A DNA stretch of 64,000 nucleotides from Fischerella thermalis PCC 7521 (GCF_000317225.1 NZ_AJLL01000090.1:62001-126000); one strand, 5' to 3'. Shown: positions 28,144 through 37,772, counted from the stretch's first letter. Numbers and translations are program-made. The notes: generated by a model from the sequence alone, not told the origin.

Positions 28144-29595
28144 ATGTTGGGTCACAAGCTTCGTGGACGTTACCAAATTGTCCAACAACTGGGATTAGGA
28201 GGAGGATTTGGGGCTACTTACATTGCGTGTGACACCGACCGCCCAGGTAATCCTAAGTGTCTGGTTAAGCAGCTAAAACCAAGAACTAATGACCCAAATA
28301 CTCTACAGATAGCACAGCGCTTCTTTAAACAAGAAGCAGAAATTCAAGAAGAATTAGGCAATCATGATCAGATTCCGCGCCTTTTAGCTTATTTTGAAGA
28401 AAATCAAGAATTTTATTTAGTACAAGAATTTATTGAAGGTCACGACCTGAGGCAAGAATTACCTCCATTAGCTAATAGACTCACTGAAGTTGAGACGATT
28501 AAGCTTTTGACGGAAATCCTAGAAGTTTTAGCCTTTGTCCATCGTCAAGGAGTAATTCACAGGGATATTAAACCTGCGAATATCATGCGACGACAGGACG
28601 GAAAAATTGTCCTGATTGATTTTGGTGCGGTGAAAAAGGTCAGAGGTCTGGAAGTTAATCAACAGGGGCAAACTGTCACCGTGGCTATTGGTACTCTTGG
28701 CTACATGCCCAGTGAACAAGCAGCTGGTGAACCACAATATAGTAGTGATGTCTACGCTGTAGGAGTGATTGGTATCCAAGCTTTAACAGGCATATATCCT
28801 GACCCTTCCCAAGGAAGTAAACTACCCAGAGACCCCCAAACCGGAGAAATTGTTTGGCGTGACCAAGCGCGGGTTAGCCCTGAGCTAGCTAATATTCTAG
28901 ATAGAATGGTACGCTATCACTTTGGTGGACGTTATCAGTCAGCGGAGTCAGCACTGCAAGCACTAAGACAAATCTCACACCCAAATCACACTGTTACACA
29001 GGGAAAAACAAGACTCCCATCGATTCTGAAATTTCCTTCTTCCACATCTCGTTGGAAATGGTTAATTCCTGTAGGCACAGTTGCAGTGCTTGCTAGCGTA
29101 TTTGTAGCAATTCGGTCTGGACAAGAACCCGAAAAGTTTATACCCTATGAAAATTCCAATTACGGTATAAAAATAAAATATCCAGCTAGTTGGCAGCTAC
29201 AAATTAAAGAAATTGATGTTTTAGGAGTTACTGAAGTAGTAACATTTATATCTCCAAAGCAAAGTGAGACTGATAAATTTCAAGAAAAGTTAAATATAGA
29301 TATTGAAAAATTTTCCGGAACATTAGCTGAGTCTAAAGAATTATTTGTTGATGAAATAAAAAATACTTTGCCAGAAGCTCAAATTATTAATACGAGTTCA
29401 ACAACGTTGGCATTTAAACAAGCAAATCAGATCATCTACACAGGTAAAGACGAGGACACTAAGTTAAAAAATTTGCAAATCTGGATTTTAAGAGGCGATA
29501 AAGCATACATAATTACCTATACAGCAGCTATAGATGATTACGATGAATTTATCAAAACAGTGAATGAAATGATAAAGTCTTTTGAGATTAATTAG
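28144..29595 (+). CDS. Ser/Thr protein kinase with membrane helix and PsbP/Mog1-like outer domain
   Basis: The product is 483 residues from ATG 28144; TAAGG eight bases before it argues for this start over GTG 28135. In numbering from the GTG, the kinase domain (about 13-280) has GLGGGFGATY, Lys45, HRDIKPAN with Asp144, DFG with Asp162 and GTLGYMPSEQ. A membrane helix lies at about 308-326. The outer part (337-486) begins YENSNYGIKIKYPASWQ, characteristic of PsbP/Mog1-like domains that bacteria attach to membrane kinases. Its ligand is unknown. The kinase half is close to that of the kinase at 19956-21704, so the two share ancestry but carry different sensors. Confidence 0.9.
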   Translation: MLGHKLRGRYQIVQQLGLGGGFGATYIACDTDRPGNPKCLVKQLKPRTNDPNTLQIAQRFFKQEAEIQEELGNHDQIPRLLAYFEENQEFYLVQEFIEGHDLRQELPPLANRLTEVETIKLLTEILEVLAFVHRQGVIHRDIKPANIMRRQDGKIVLIDFGAVKKVRGLEVNQQGQTVTVAIGTLGYMPSEQAAGEPQYSSDVYAVGVIGIQALTGIYPDPSQGSKLPRDPQTGEIVWRDQARVSPELANILDRMVRYHFGGRYQSAESALQALRQISHPNHTVTQGKTRLPSILKFPSSTSRWKWLIPVGTVAVLASVFVAIRSGQEPEKFIPYENSNYGIKIKYPASWQLQIKEIDVLGVTEVVTFISPKQSETDKFQEKLNIDIEKFSGTLAESKELFVDEIKNTLPEAQIINTSSTTLAFKQANQIIYTGKDEDTKLKNLQIWILRGDKAYIITYTAAIDDYDEFIKTVNEMIKSFEIN

Positions 29596-29939
29596 ATAAT
29601 TGTCCTATCTTTCTTGTCAACTTCAAAGGAAAGCTGATTTTGCACATCATGTGGAAACGTAATCCTCTAAATGCAAGGAACATTGCATTTGCTAAAAAAT
29701 CGTTCTTTTTAGAAATCGACCACCGATACACACCGATAAACACAGATGGCACAGATGGATTTTCCCTTAGTGGTTGGGTGATAATTAGTATGTTGACTAT
29801 TCACTATGATCTATTTGTACCTTTTTCATTGATGTTAGACGTAGATTATATTCTTGGTGTCTTGGTGACTTAGTGGTTCAATCTAATCTTCATCCCTAAT
29901 TTGTGAAACACCAAGTTTTTTATTACTGTTAAAAGTTCC
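29596..29939. other. Intergenic region with CACAGATG-type repeat
   Basis: No gene. 29707-29757 begins TTTTAGAAATCGACCAC and continues in CACCGATA / CACAGATGG units; an inverted relative lies at 33956-34006. TTGGTGTCTTGGTGACTTAG follows near 29853. Confidence 0.5.
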
Positions 29940-30734
29940 CTATTTCCTCTTCCCTAATCCAAAGGTGTTTGTAAATTTCTCTGTCGGGACAGCCCAACTT
30001 AGGCGAACAATCTGTTCATGCAATTTTTGATCTGCTTCGGAACCATCAACGAATACTGAAGGAACATCCCACAAAGGATATGCGTGCATTCCATTCACAC
30101 CAACTACTTTACCTTGATGATTGAGGAGTGGTCCTCCACTCATACCTTTTTGGATATCATTAGTGTAGCCAATTTGATAACCACCTGCTAAAGCCTTCGG
30201 TAATATTAGTTCTACTTTACCAGTTGTAAAGGTAAAGCCTTTGTCTTTTCCGTCATCTGCATGGGGAAATCCAGCAGCAAATACTTCATCACCGATGGTA
30301 GGGTTAAAAGCAATGGATGCCACAGTATAATTTCTGTCTAGGCTACGAAACTGTAATATGGCTAAATCATTAGTGTCAAACTTGACATTTGCCAGCAAAT
30401 TCGCAGACCAGATCCGACCATCCGGTGTTTGAACCCGATAGGGAGGAGCATCAGCACGCAATACATGGGCGTTAGTTAAAACTATGTAAACTGAGTCTTG
30501 CTTTTTTAGTAGAATTCCTGAACCTAAGAATTCTTTTGACATCACTTTCACAGTAATAGCTTGAGCAGTATGGCGTATTTGTTCTGTTGACAATCGGTTT
30601 GTCTGCGTAGTGTTTAGATCGTCACAGTTAATATTGGTACACTTAGCTGAATATCTCAGGTATACTGCTGATACACAAATTACAAATAACAAGCCAGGAA
30701 CCAATGTTACTGACTTTGGATTGTACCATTTCAT
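29940..30734 (-). CDS. Trypsin-like serine protease, membrane-anchored
   Basis: The product is 264 residues. A hydrophobic segment (about 9-26) acts as signal anchor. The catalytic triad is His90 in LTNAHVLR, Asp123 in DTNDLAILQF and Ser199 in KGMSGGPLLN. There is no PDZ domain, so it differs from DegP/HtrA proteases and resembles the short S1-type trypsin-like peptidases of cyanobacteria. It probably acts in the periplasm. The start ATG begins MKWYNPKSV. The stop lies at the edge of the repeat-rich 29.6-29.9 kb gap; it is transcribed away from the ClC gene. Confidence 0.88.
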   Translation of the reverse strand: MKWYNPKSVTLVPGLLFVICVSAVYLRYSAKCTNINCDDLNTTQTNRLSTEQIRHTAQAITVKVMSKEFLGSGILLKKQDSVYIVLTNAHVLRADAPPYRVQTPDGRIWSANLLANVKFDTNDLAILQFRSLDRNYTVASIAFNPTIGDEVFAAGFPHADDGKDKGFTFTTGKVELILPKALAGGYQIGYTNDIQKGMSGGPLLNHQGKVVGVNGMHAYPLWDVPSVFVDGSEADQKLHEQIVRLSWAVPTEKFTNTFGLGKRK

Positions 30735-31129
30735 TTGCTATTACCCCTTTCTATAGGGGTTGGAAAAATAAAATCTGTGAACACTTAATAAAAACTTAGC
30801 AATATTGGCTACACAATTAATTAATTATAAACCCATTAGGGTGTGCTGTGGTTTTCGAGATTGGGATTACTTGGTTCATTTGTTAAACCTTGATTCAATA
30901 ACCCCTGATTCATAAGTAATAAAGTCGATAGAAAAAGAGGGTTAACCTTGACTTTAATTATCAGGCATTTTGAGAAAGATTTTGTCAAGGTGAGCGTCGC
31001 CTTCCGAGAAGCCCCCTACGCGTCTATGCACTGCAACGATTTTGGGTATCACAAGGTTGCGGAAGAAGTTAAAATTTCTCCTATAAATGTCAAAAATACT
31101 AAATTTTTAATTTTTAATTTTTAATTTCT
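30735..31129. other. Intergenic divergent promoter region
   Basis: 395 bases between the divergent protease and ClC genes. It includes a repeat-like stretch GAGCGTCGCCTTCCGAGAAG and GCCCCCTACGCGTC at about 30992-31024, related to the CGCTACGCGTC piece near 39063. No other feature was recognised. Confidence 0.4.
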
Positions 31130-33850
31130 ATGTCGCTCCCTTTTCTGAATCAGTATATTCGCACTGTCTGGCAACCAAGAAGAGGTTTAGCGATCGCAGA
31201 AGCCTGTATTATTGGTCTGGTTGCCGCTTTTTCTGCTGTATGCTTGAAATTTGGTTCGGGATGGCTAGGAACATGGCGAGTTCAGGGTTCCCAGGTTTTA
31301 CCAGCCTGGCTATTCCTCCCAGCAGTTGGTTTGGGCTTCGGGTTTCTGGCTGGACTGTTGGTACAAAGGTTAGCACCAGAAGCATCTGGCAGTGGTATCC
31401 CCCATGTGAAAGCTTCTCTTGCCAATGTACCAGTCAAGCTTTCATGGCGAGTGGCGATTGTGAAGTTACTTAGTGCCATGATCACTTTGGCTTCAGGAAT
31501 TACTTTAGGTAGACAAGGTCCGACTGTACAAGTCGGGGCTGCTTTGGCAGCTGGGATGAGTCGCTGGGTTCCCACATCCCCAGATCATCGACGCCAGATG
31601 ATTGCCGCTGGTGCAGGTGCAGGTTTAGCAGCGGCTTTCAATGCGCCCATTGCTGGTGTCTTGTTTGTGGTAGAAGAGTTACTCCAAGATTTATCGGGGC
31701 TAACATTGGGAACTGCAATCATTGCTTCTTTTATTGGTGGTGTTGTCTCCCGTCTTTTGGGTGGTCGTAGTTTGCTACTGAACTTGGAATTAACTCAATC
31801 TTCTAGCAGTTTCTCTATCATCGAAATTCCTTTTTACCTGGTTTTGGGTGTTTTAGCAGGATTACTGGCAGCATTATTTAATCGTGGATTAATTGAAAGT
31901 ATTAAAACATACCGTAGATTACATGTGAGTTTACCGCTCAGGGTAGCTTTGGCTGGATTTATCTCAGGTATCGTAGTTGCATTTTTACCTCCGGCTTTCC
32001 GTGACAATACAGGATTAAGAGAATTTGTGATCGCTGGTCAGGCTAACGCACCTATAGCGGCGATCGCGTTTTTGGCTCAGTTTCTCTTAACCCTGGTAGC
32101 GTTTGGCTCAGGTGCGCCAGGAGGATTATTTGCACCTAGTTTGATTTTAGGTTCTTGTTTAGGATATATCGTCGGTATTGTTGAATTCCAGTTACTTGGA
32201 TTAGCTTCGCCAACTACCTATGCTTTAGCAGGCATGGGGGCATTTTTTAGTGCCGTCTCGAAAGTACCAATCACGGCGATTGTGATTGTCTTTGAAATGA
32301 CAACAGATTTCAATCTGGTGTTACCCTTAATGATTGGCTCTGTTACATCCTACCTGGTTGCTGACAAGCTGATGACAGGATCGCTGTATACCAAACTTTT
32401 ACACTTAAGCGGCATCAACCTTGAAAATGTACCCCCCGTTGAGGGTGCATTCACCAAGTTAACAGCAAAAGACGTCATGCAGCGTCGGGTGGAAACCCTG
32501 GATGCAGAGATGTCTGTGGAAGAAGTAGTACAAGCTTTCTCTCGTTCTCACCATCGGGGATTTCCTGTAGTTGAACAAGGTAAATTAGTAGGAATTGTTA
32601 CCCAAACTGATTTATTAAAAATACGCGATCGCAACTTAGCAAAAGATACTCCCCTACGGGAAATCATGACACCCCAGCCAGTGACAGTTACGCCTACCCA
32701 TAATTTAAGCAATGTGCTGTATTTATTGGATCGTCATCAAATCAGTCGTTTACCAGTAGTAGAAGGGCAGAGAATTATCGGTATCATCACTCGTGCTGAT
32801 ATTATTCGGGCAGAAGCCGACAGTCTCAACTGTCACACTAGAGAACACGGACCCCAACCAGAACCGTCTTACGTTGTTTATCAAACGCGATCGCCCAGCA
32901 TCGGTAGAGGTAGATTATTAGTACCAGTTGCTAACCCCGAAACAGCCGCCACACTATTACAAATGGCAGCAGCGATCGCCCGCGATCGTCACTACGAAAT
33001 AGAATGTCTGCAAGTCATCCTTGTTTCTCGTCAAAAATCTCCTGCTGAAACCCCTGTTAGGACTGCCAAAAGTCGGCGATTACTGCGAAACGCTGAAGTT
33101 TTAGGCAAAAAATGGAAAATTCCGGTGCATACACAGATCCGAGTTACTCATGATATTGCCCATGCAATTTTAGAGACAATCAAAGAAAGACACATTGACC
33201 TAATTTTAATGGGGTGGAAGGGCAGTACTTCCACCCCTGGTCGCATTTTTGGCGACGTTGTAGACACCGTAATTCGTCAAGCCACCTGTGAGATGGTGTT
33301 GGTAAAGTTAGGGAAAACTCCAGAGTCAATCATCAATCATCAAAGACCCTTCCTAACTCATCTTTTCCCTATTCCTCCCCTCTCTCACGCCCCATCTCAC
33401 TACCTTCCCATCGCCCCATCCCCCCATCTCCCCCTTCCTCCTCCCCAATTCAACAGTTGGCTAGTACCAATGGCTGGCGGTCCCAATGCTAGGGCGGCGA
33501 TTAAATTACTACCTGCTTTGGTAACGCTAGGAAATGACCCGAAAATTCGCCTTACCCGCGTATTTAAACCATCCGAATCAGAACCAGACATGAAAATTTT
33601 AGAAGAAGCAATTCGGATACTTGTCCGTCGCCAGAAATCATCCAGCACTGTAGTAGCTGCACCTGTGCAAGCAGATTCTGTAACCGAAGGAGTAATCAAC
33701 CTAGTAAACACCGAACATTATGATGTAGTTGTTTTAGGTGCTTCCCGCGAGGGAATGCTACAACAGGCGATAAAAGGAAATATTCCGGAAGCGATCGCCT
33801 CTGGTGTAGACAGTACCGTAATTTTGGTTAGGGGAGCGATCAATAATTAA
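31130..33850 (+). CDS. ClC-type chloride channel/antiporter with CBS pair and USP-like domain
   Basis: The product is 906 residues. The ClC membrane part (about 15-430) has GSGIPHVK (near 87-94), GRQGPTVQVGA (127-137), the inner Glu pair in LFVVEELL and GSGAPGGLFAPSLILG. At 129 a Gln stands where most ClC proteins have the gating Glu (GREGP). Two CBS repeats follow (about 445-565; KDVMQRRVETLDAEMSVEE and REIMTPQPVTVTP), then a USP-like region (about 590-725; DLILMGWKGSTSTPGRIFGD) and a second USP-like half (about 775-900; YDVVVLGASREGML). A Pro/His/Leu-rich stretch (about 731-774) separates the two halves. It should move chloride or other anions across the membrane, with nucleotide control through the CBS and USP parts. 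Confidence 0.93.
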   Translation: MSLPFLNQYIRTVWQPRRGLAIAEACIIGLVAAFSAVCLKFGSGWLGTWRVQGSQVLPAWLFLPAVGLGFGFLAGLLVQRLAPEASGSGIPHVKASLANVPVKLSWRVAIVKLLSAMITLASGITLGRQGPTVQVGAALAAGMSRWVPTSPDHRRQMIAAGAGAGLAAAFNAPIAGVLFVVEELLQDLSGLTLGTAIIASFIGGVVSRLLGGRSLLLNLELTQSSSSFSIIEIPFYLVLGVLAGLLAALFNRGLIESIKTYRRLHVSLPLRVALAGFISGIVVAFLPPAFRDNTGLREFVIAGQANAPIAAIAFLAQFLLTLVAFGSGAPGGLFAPSLILGSCLGYIVGIVEFQLLGLASPTTYALAGMGAFFSAVSKVPITAIVIVFEMTTDFNLVLPLMIGSVTSYLVADKLMTGSLYTKLLHLSGINLENVPPVEGAFTKLTAKDVMQRRVETLDAEMSVEEVVQAFSRSHHRGFPVVEQGKLVGIVTQTDLLKIRDRNLAKDTPLREIMTPQPVTVTPTHNLSNVLYLLDRHQISRLPVVEGQRIIGIITRADIIRAEADSLNCHTREHGPQPEPSYVVYQTRSPSIGRGRLLVPVANPETAATLLQMAAAIARDRHYEIECLQVILVSRQKSPAETPVRTAKSRRLLRNAEVLGKKWKIPVHTQIRVTHDIAHAILETIKERHIDLILMGWKGSTSTPGRIFGDVVDTVIRQATCEMVLVKLGKTPESIINHQRPFLTHLFPIPPLSHAPSHYLPIAPSPHLPLPPPQFNSWLVPMAGGPNARAAIKLLPALVTLGNDPKIRLTRVFKPSESEPDMKILEEAIRILVRRQKSSSTVVAAPVQADSVTEGVINLVNTEHYDVVVLGASREGMLQQAIKGNIPEAIASGVDSTVILVRGAINN

Positions 33851-34161
33851 TGGCGACAAGACAGACAAGGGAGCGTGGGAAGCGTGGAGAGAATAAGTAG
33901 TAACTTTTGACCAATGACCTTTGACCACTAACCATCAACCACCAATGCATAATTTATCAGTGTCCATCAGTGTGCATCTGTGTTCATCTGTGGTCGATTT
34001 CTAAAACATGACTTTTGTTCCAAACGCGAAAAACACAACATTCCCTACTCTCTACCACACTAATTTTGATAGGTTTGTAGTCAGGGCTTTAGCTCTCATT
34101 TAAGCACGCGCATTACTTACTACAAACTTCTTTATGACAGCAAAATAACAAGGACAAAAAT
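33851..34161. other. Intergenic region with inverted CACAGATG-type repeat
   Basis: No intact gene. 33956-34006 is the inverted partner of 29707-29757 (TTTTAGAAATCGACCAC identical when reversed). GACAAGGGAGCGTGGGAAGC at 33856-33875 is low-complexity repeat-type sequence. Confidence 0.5.
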
Positions 34162-34311
34162 ATGAACTTTATTCATTTTGAACACATTAACCTGTCTTGT
34201 AAAAATATAGACGACAGCAGGAATTTTTATCAAACTTTGTTTCCTGAGCAGAAACAAAACAGTGAAACATTATTACGTGCGTCCCACAAGGCTAGCTACT
34301 ACTGTAATTAA
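34162..34311 (+). pseudogene. Truncated VOC (glyoxalase/bleomycin-resistance) gene fragment
   Basis: ATG 34162 opens a 49-codon frame: MNFIHFEHINLSCKNIDDSR then NFYQTLFPEQ. This is the first beta-alpha unit of a VOC-fold protein (metal-ligand-type His in HINL, then the D-S-xx-FY helix). The frame then runs into the 3' end of the convergent kinase gene and stops at 34309-34311; the remaining 80 or more residues of the fold are missing. AAGGAC lies about 5-10 bases before the ATG, so the start may still be translated. It is best read as a gene end lost in a rearrangement. Confidence 0.65.
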
Positions 34312-37300
34312 CTCAGATGGATCGATGGGTTTAGGCAAATGCAACTGAAAACCTGCCTGTATAGCTCGGCGTCGATCTTCTGCCCTAGCATAGGCTGTTA
34401 AAGCTGCTGCTGGTATTTTGCCTCCTTTTTCTGGCGCAAGCGATCGCAATTTCCGGAGTAAAGAATAACCGTCTTCCTCTGGCATGCCAATGTCACTAAC
34501 CAAAACATCTGGTTTCCAATGCTCAACAGCCTCTAGTGCTGCTGGTACTGATGCTACTGCTAGCACATCGGCTTGAGACTGTTTAAGTAAAGTGGTGAGA
34601 TAGTCACGTGTATCAGCTTCGTCATCTACGACTAGTACACGTACGCCATCTAGAACAGAAGATGAGATCGGCAGACAATTAAAATTTGCTTGTTGGCTAT
34701 TGACTGTTAATTCTTCAGTGTGGACTATTGAATCTTGACTTTTGAGGAGTGGTAGTTTGACTGTGAACGTTGTACCTTGTTCCTTTCCTGGACTTGTGAC
34801 ATCAACAGTACCACCATGCATTTCTACTAAATGACGCACAATTGCTAAACCTAGTCCCAACCCACCATGGGATCTAGTACTAGAACTGTCTGCTTGGCGA
34901 AAACGATCAAATACGTAAGGTAAAAACTCAGAACTGATACCTATGCCAGTATCTTTGACTGTAATTTGGGCATAGGCAGTTTCACAAGAGGTAGAGGGAA
35001 ACCATTGTGTTGCAGGGGTTCCTCCCATTGTCGCACTTAGTTTGGGAAGAGGCGATGATGCTTTGAAAGACGCGCCAATGTTCAGCCTGGGTGATGCAGA
35101 GAATCTATCAAAGACACTTTCGCTATTTCTATATTCCCGTATCCTTGTTTCTTCTTTTACCAGTGATAATACTACCTCTACCTTACCGCCAGCAGGTGTA
35201 AATTTGATGGCATTGGATAGTAAATTCCACACTACCTGCTGTAGGCGCTCGCCATCGCCAGAAACTAAGGCTGCCTTAGAATCAAAGCTAGTTCGGATGT
35301 GAATATCTTTTGCTTGAGCGGCTAGGCGTACTGTATCTAAAGCGGCTTCTATGATAGCAATTAAATTGCAAGTACGTACATTTAAACGTAATTTGCCTCT
35401 AATGATACGCGAGATATCAAGTAAGTCTTCTATCAACTGTGTTTGTGTTTTCGCATTGCGTTCTATAGTTTCTAGTGCTTTGGTGATTTGAGTTTCGTTG
35501 AGTTTGCGAGAACGCAACAACTGCGACCATCCCAGAATGGCATTGAGGGGCGATCGCAATTCGTGGGATAATATCGCTAAAAATTCATCTTTCATCCGAT
35601 TTGCCTCTTGCAACTGTTCGGTTTGTTGTTGCAAAGAAGCTATTAAACGCGCCCGCTCGATCGCGATCGCTATTTGATCACAAACTGCTTGCATCATTCC
35701 CATTTCATTTTGGCTAAATTGCAAGCGAGTGCGACTGCAAAAACACAGAGTACCCAATAATTTTCCTTGGGCGATTAATGGGTAGCCGTAATAAGTCTTA
35801 ATACCAATTGCACGCAGAAGTTCTGTTTTCGGATCCTTTGATTCCTGAACATTTTCTATAGAAATGGGACGGCGTTGTTGGGCAACTGTACCACACATTC
35901 CTTGACCAATCTCTAGCCAATTGGCTGCTTTAGCAGTTTGCTCATCAATTCCGTGCCAGGAGGCTAATTGCATTATCTGGGAGTTTTCATTGACTAAAAA
36001 ATTAAAGTAAACATCTAAACCTATTTGCTCTGCCAGTTTTTGGAATAAACTTTCAATCAACGCGACTGGCTCTTTGCTAGAAAGTAAATCGCTAGCTGTA
36101 CCAAAGAGTAGTTGTAGCCGTTTATACCCTAATGACAGGGCTTTTTCTACACGCTTGAGATTGGTAATATCTTGGAAGGTCAATACACAAGTAGTTGGAT
36201 AACCGTGCATTGCTGGTAAAGTATCAGCGTAAATTAGCAAAGAGCGAATACCTGTTGGTGTATGCCAGTCTAACTCTACTCCATCTAAGCGTTCCCCACG
36301 GGCTACCCTGATTCCTGGTGCTTGTTCCACGGGAATGGGATTACCATCGGCGTCAGTTGAGTAATAGAGAGCTTGATAATCTGCGGCTGAATCTGCTTTG
36401 GGAAATTTCCCTCCTGCGACTTCGTCAGCAGCTTTATTGGCAAAAGTGACTCGTGCTGTCCCTGGTTCTATCAATAACAGGGGTGTGGGCATGAGATTGA
36501 GTAAGTCTTCCAACCATTTTTGTTGATTGCGGAGTGCTTCTTCTGCCTGTTTGCGGACTGTAATATCTTCAGCAAATGCTAATATTTGATAAATTTCCCC
36601 TTGCTCATCAACTATCGGCACATATTTAATTAGTGTTGTCAATGTGCCATTATTGGGTAAAGTAATTGTGGTTTCTGTTGTTTGAGTCGTACGTGTTTCA
36701 ACTGCTTTAAATAAACTCGGCAGATAAAGTTGTGTAATCTCAACTGGAAAGATTTCTTCGTCAGTGCGTCCAATAACTTCCTCTTTTGGCTTGCCAAGAT
36801 GCTGCAAAGCCGCCGCATTGACAAATTGAAACCTCCGTTGGGCATCATAAATGGCAAAAACATCTGGCATGTGATCAACCGCCAATCTAAATCGCTCTTC
36901 ACTTTGGAGTAGGGCTGCTTGAGCTTTTTTGCGTCCGCTCAAATCTAGGATAAACGCTACCGACTCTTGTTGTTTCTCTCCTACTAACGTATAACCTACT
37001 AAAACCAGAATGCCACTGCCGTCACGCCGAATGTATTCTTTTTCGTAGGGGATGCAAGCACCTTGAGATTTGGCTTGGGCAATACCCTGTGCATCCGCAG
37101 GTAAATACTCTGGTGGTGTAATATTTTTCCAATTAATGCCACCTGCTTGTAAATCTTGCCGTGTGTAGCCAATCATCTGCAAAAATTTGTCATTGGCATG
37201 GCTGACACCACCGTAAATATCACCAAATAAAACGCCGATGACGTTTGACTGTGCAAATCTTCTGAGTTTTTCCGTATTTGCTTTCAATGCTAATTTAGCG

Positions 37301-37584
37301 CGATCGCGCTGATTACTAAGCTTTTGAATCGCGGCTGCATTTTCCCAAATTATGATTGCAAAAATTGTCATCTGAAAAATGGCAAATAGGGAAATTGCAA
37401 ACTCATACTTGTATTTTCCTGCTTTTTGTCCTTGCAGAATTAACCACCCTGTAATTAAGGGTACTTTGAGTGCGGCTATCAATAAACGACGTGCTAGCAA
37501 ACCACCATCTGTCGGACTGGTGATTACTTGCATTATTCTCCGTTCTGGCTGCTTCCACAAAATACCCACACAAAGTACAATCAA
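34273..37584 (-). CDS. Membrane PAS/GAF hybrid histidine kinase, probably 5'-truncated
   Basis: The product is 1103 residues from a TTG. Membrane helices lie at about 1-10, 30-50 and 60-80; then PAS 100-225, PAS 235-350, PAS 360-480, GAF 490-640, HisKA 664-735 (His674 in ILSHELRSPLNAILG), HATPase 775-940 (DTGIGIS, GLGLGLAIV) with a Ser/Pro-rich insert (about 815-860), and REC 985-1100 (Asp1031 in VSDIGMPEEDG). The frame stays open upstream to a TAG at 37657-37659 without an ATG, and this part (YISNVATALHTAIGLIVLC) reads like the end of a longer membrane domain seen in related kinases. The expected earlier helices are absent, so the 5' end looks lost. Confidence 0.88.
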   Translation of the reverse strand: MIVLCVGILWKQPERRIMQVITSPTDGGLLARRLLIAALKVPLITGWLILQGQKAGKYKYEFAISLFAIFQMTIFAIIIWENAAAIQKLSNQRDRAKLALKANTEKLRRFAQSNVIGVLFGDIYGGVSHANDKFLQMIGYTRQDLQAGGINWKNITPPEYLPADAQGIAQAKSQGACIPYEKEYIRRDGSGILVLVGYTLVGEKQQESVAFILDLSGRKKAQAALLQSEERFRLAVDHMPDVFAIYDAQRRFQFVNAAALQHLGKPKEEVIGRTDEEIFPVEITQLYLPSLFKAVETRTTQTTETTITLPNNGTLTTLIKYVPIVDEQGEIYQILAFAEDITVRKQAEEALRNQQKWLEDLLNLMPTPLLLIEPGTARVTFANKAADEVAGGKFPKADSAADYQALYYSTDADGNPIPVEQAPGIRVARGERLDGVELDWHTPTGIRSLLIYADTLPAMHGYPTTCVLTFQDITNLKRVEKALSLGYKRLQLLFGTASDLLSSKEPVALIESLFQKLAEQIGLDVYFNFLVNENSQIMQLASWHGIDEQTAKAANWLEIGQGMCGTVAQQRRPISIENVQESKDPKTELLRAIGIKTYYGYPLIAQGKLLGTLCFCSRTRLQFSQNEMGMMQAVCDQIAIAIERARLIASLQQQTEQLQEANRMKDEFLAILSHELRSPLNAILGWSQLLRSRKLNETQITKALETIERNAKTQTQLIEDLLDISRIIRGKLRLNVRTCNLIAIIEAALDTVRLAAQAKDIHIRTSFDSKAALVSGDGERLQQVVWNLLSNAIKFTPAGGKVEVVLSLVKEETRIREYRNSESVFDRFSASPRLNIGASFKASSPLPKLSATMGGTPATQWFPSTSCETAYAQITVKDTGIGISSEFLPYVFDRFRQADSSSTRSHGGLGLGLAIVRHLVEMHGGTVDVTSPGKEQGTTFTVKLPLLKSQDSIVHTEELTVNSQQANFNCLPISSSVLDGVRVLVVDDEADTRDYLTTLLKQSQADVLAVASVPAALEAVEHWKPDVLVSDIGMPEEDGYSLLRKLRSLAPEKGGKIPAAALTAYARAEDRRRAIQAGFQLHLPKPIDPSELITVVASLVGRT

Positions 37585-37772
37585 CCCGATCGCTGTATGT
37601 AATGCTGTTGCTACATTACTAATGTAATATGGGCGATATATCAGTTTTTTTTCAATCTATCTTTATGCATATTTTTTCTAATTAGCAGAAAATAATGAAT
37701 GGTTTGTGGTCAGCTACTACCTACAAACCACTAATTACTAGCTAATAAATCGTAAATATTAACCAATTAATT

